6,973 nucleotides of DNA. Origin: Chloroflexota bacterium (GTDB lineage: Bacteria > Chloroflexota > Anaerolineae > Anaerolineales > Anaerolineaceae). Positions 6,254 to 6,973 of the stretch are shown one piece after another. The notes beneath the pieces were generated by a model that saw nothing but the letters and a program-made list of their open reading frames with translations, did no database searches and was not told the origin of the DNA. A program made the translations under genes and the position numbers. The stretch is taken from NCBI GenBank assembly GCA_029265085.1, contig JAJUJY010000200.1, positions 1 through 6,973 of the forward strand. The letters are read 5' to 3'. Position 1 is the first letter of the stretch. Every line of letters begins with the position of its first letter.

Positions 6254-6270
6254 CGGTTGAGAACAGCCGT
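6233..6270 (-). terminator. Rho-independent terminator of the LysM protein gene
   Basis: ACGGCTGTTCTC (6243-6254) and GAGAACAGCCGT (6259-6270) form a perfect 12-bp stem around the 4-nt loop GGTT. On the minus strand the stem runs straight into TTTATTATTT (6242-6233), a good U-rich tail. The stem starts 21 nt after the LysM gene stop. Read on the plus strand, the T-run (6287-6293) is too far from the stem, so it acts for the minus-strand gene. Confidence 0.87.
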
Positions 6271-6291
6271 AAATTTGAACCAATTGTTTTT

Positions 6292-6973
6292 TTATTTTGT
6301 CGGTGTTACAGTTGGTGCAGCAGTCGTTGCCACGCTCGTACCCGCATTTGCTGGTTTCGTGCTGGTTGGAGCGCGAGTGGGTGTTGGCGTGACAATATTC
6401 ACCGGAATGACCAGTTTCGTGCCAACATTGATCTTATTTTGATCGGTGAGCTTATTCTCTTTCATAATCGCCTCCACAGTGGAATTGAAGCGCGATGCAA
6501 TTCCATCCAACGAATCTCCTGACTGAACAATATATTCAATCTTTGTGCCGCGTGGAATATTCGTAGGCAGCGGAGTGGGTGTCGGCAGCGCCTGGCCAGC
6601 CACCGGGATTAAAATCACATCACCAACTTTAATGGGACACTGATCGCTGGGGAAGTTATTAATCGCCAGTAAGACCAACAGGTCCACTTCATACTTCACA
6701 GCCAGGTCAAAGCAGTTGTCCCCTTCCTGGACGGTGTATTCAAACGGTCCGGACGGCGTTAAAGTCGGGGTAACCGTTGGAGTTTCCGTGATGGTCGGCG
6801 TGAGCGTTGGCGTTGAAGTTGGCGGTACAGGTGTCGGTGTAGATGTATTGGTTGCAGTGGGGGTAGCCGTAGCAAACAGGGAAATGCTTGGTCGATTTGG
6901 CCCAATCAACCAGACGATCAGAATGATCAATCCAATCGCGACCAGAAGTACAGCCAAACCCCAAATTAAGAAC
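6292..6973 (-). CDS. Membrane-anchored protein with two LysM domains (5' end missing)
   Basis: The frame runs open to the right edge, so the N-terminus is outside. A TTG at 6957 could serve as a start, but the hydrophobic helix already extends upstream of it (FLIWG before LAVLLVAIG), so I treat it as internal. Counting from that TTG: membrane helix to about 19; Thr/Pro-rich spacer 29-69; LysM 1 at 73-119 (YTVQEGDNCFDLAVKY ... KVGDVILIPV); spacer 120-138; LysM 2 at 141-186 (YIVQSGDSLDGIASRF ... NVGTKLVIPV); Thr/Pro/Ala-rich tail to 221. LysM domains bind N-acetylglucosamine-containing glycans such as peptidoglycan, so this is probably a wall-binding membrane protein with no catalytic domain in the visible part. 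LysM 1 has two Cys (82, 107) that could pair; LysM 2 has none. It ends at a clear terminator. The LysM call is firm; the partner or cargo is unknown, and more domains may lie upstream. Confidence 0.92.
   Translation of the reverse strand, partial: FLIWGLAVLLVAIGLIILIVWLIGPNRPSISLFATATPTATNTSTPTPVPPTSTPTLTPTITETPTVTPTLTPSGPFEYTVQEGDNCFDLAVKYEVDLLVLLAINNFPSDQCPIKVGDVILIPVAGQALPTPTPLPTNIPRGTKIEYIVQSGDSLDGIASRFNSTVEAIMKENKLTDQNKINVGTKLVIPVNIVTPTPTRAPTSTKPANAGTSVATTAAPTVTPTK
6295..6396 (-). repeat. Thr/Pro/Ala-rich tail-coding segment of the LysM protein
   Basis: Residues 188-221 (numbered from TTG 6957) are low-complexity, ending in APTVTPTK. No hydrophobic anchor or sorting signal follows. Similar TP tails end the first propeller protein and the Ig-like lipoprotein. 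Confidence 0.5.
6751..6870 (-). repeat. Thr/Pro-rich spacer-coding segment between membrane helix and LysM 1
   Basis: About 40 residues of alternating Thr and Pro with Ser, Val, Leu and Glu (TSTPTLTPTITETPTVTPTL) separate the membrane anchor from the first LysM domain. It probably serves as an extended wall-crossing spacer. At DNA level it is a degenerate 6-bp periodicity (GTTGGC/GTCGGG-like on the plus strand). Confidence 0.6.

Noticed and set aside
6751..6870. CRISPR-like or tandem satellite repeat
   Set aside because: The 6-bp periodicity is degenerate and fully explained by Thr-Pro codon pairs in a linker; there are no spacer-repeat units.
6955..6957. TTG 6957 as the true start of the LysM protein
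   Set aside because: Hydrophobic residues of the same helix continue upstream in frame to the window edge, there is no clear ribosome site, and no basic residues precede the helix. The gene is better read as cut by the edge.

Overview
The window looks like chromosomal DNA of a Chloroflexota bacterium, most likely class Anaerolineae. This is inferred from style, not from a marker gene. Exported proteins are joined by Thr/Pro-rich linkers of the TPTPT type. The mix of PD40/TolB-type propellers, an NBR1-like Ig domain on a lipoprotein, tandem LysM domains and an M23 lipoprotein is typical of that class. No mobile element, phage gene, CRISPR array, tRNA or rRNA was seen. Five of the six genes encode exported or membrane-anchored envelope proteins. 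The sixth is a tRNA-modification enzyme.

Layout. Plus strand, 1-2896: the 3' part of a beta-propeller protein gene (cut by the left edge) overlaps a lipoprotein M23 endopeptidase gene by ATGA, so the two are probably one translationally coupled unit. A short intergenic gap (2897-2975) holds a good sigma-70-type promoter and a strong Shine-Dalgarno. Plus strand, 2976-4852: a small lipoprotein with an NBR1-type Ig-like domain is followed after 5 nt by queG (epoxyqueuosine reductase). queG has no visible Shine-Dalgarno and carries a terminator-like hairpin within its first 30 codons. Minus strand, 6180-4819: a membrane-anchored protein with an SbsA-type Ig domain and a PD40 propeller; its 3' end overlaps the 3' end of queG by 34 bp. 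Minus strand, 6973-6292: the 3' part of a membrane-anchored double-LysM protein (cut by the right edge), ending in a clear rho-independent terminator. The 111 nt between the two minus-strand genes hold that terminator and then a TATAAT -10 and a leader with an inverted repeat for the next gene.

How the genes fit together: the M23 protein has all expected zinc and catalytic residues and should cut peptidoglycan or a similar cross-linked wall polymer. The LysM protein could bind glycan, and the propeller and Ig-like proteins look like surface binding or scaffold modules. Their working together is inference from co-location. queG has no other queuosine-pathway gene beside it here.

No new defence, mobile or biosynthetic system is evident. 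The points most worth checking are the hairpin inside queG, the 34-bp convergent overlap, the unassigned C-terminal domain of the first protein, and the compact terminator/promoter/leader arrangement near 6180-6270.
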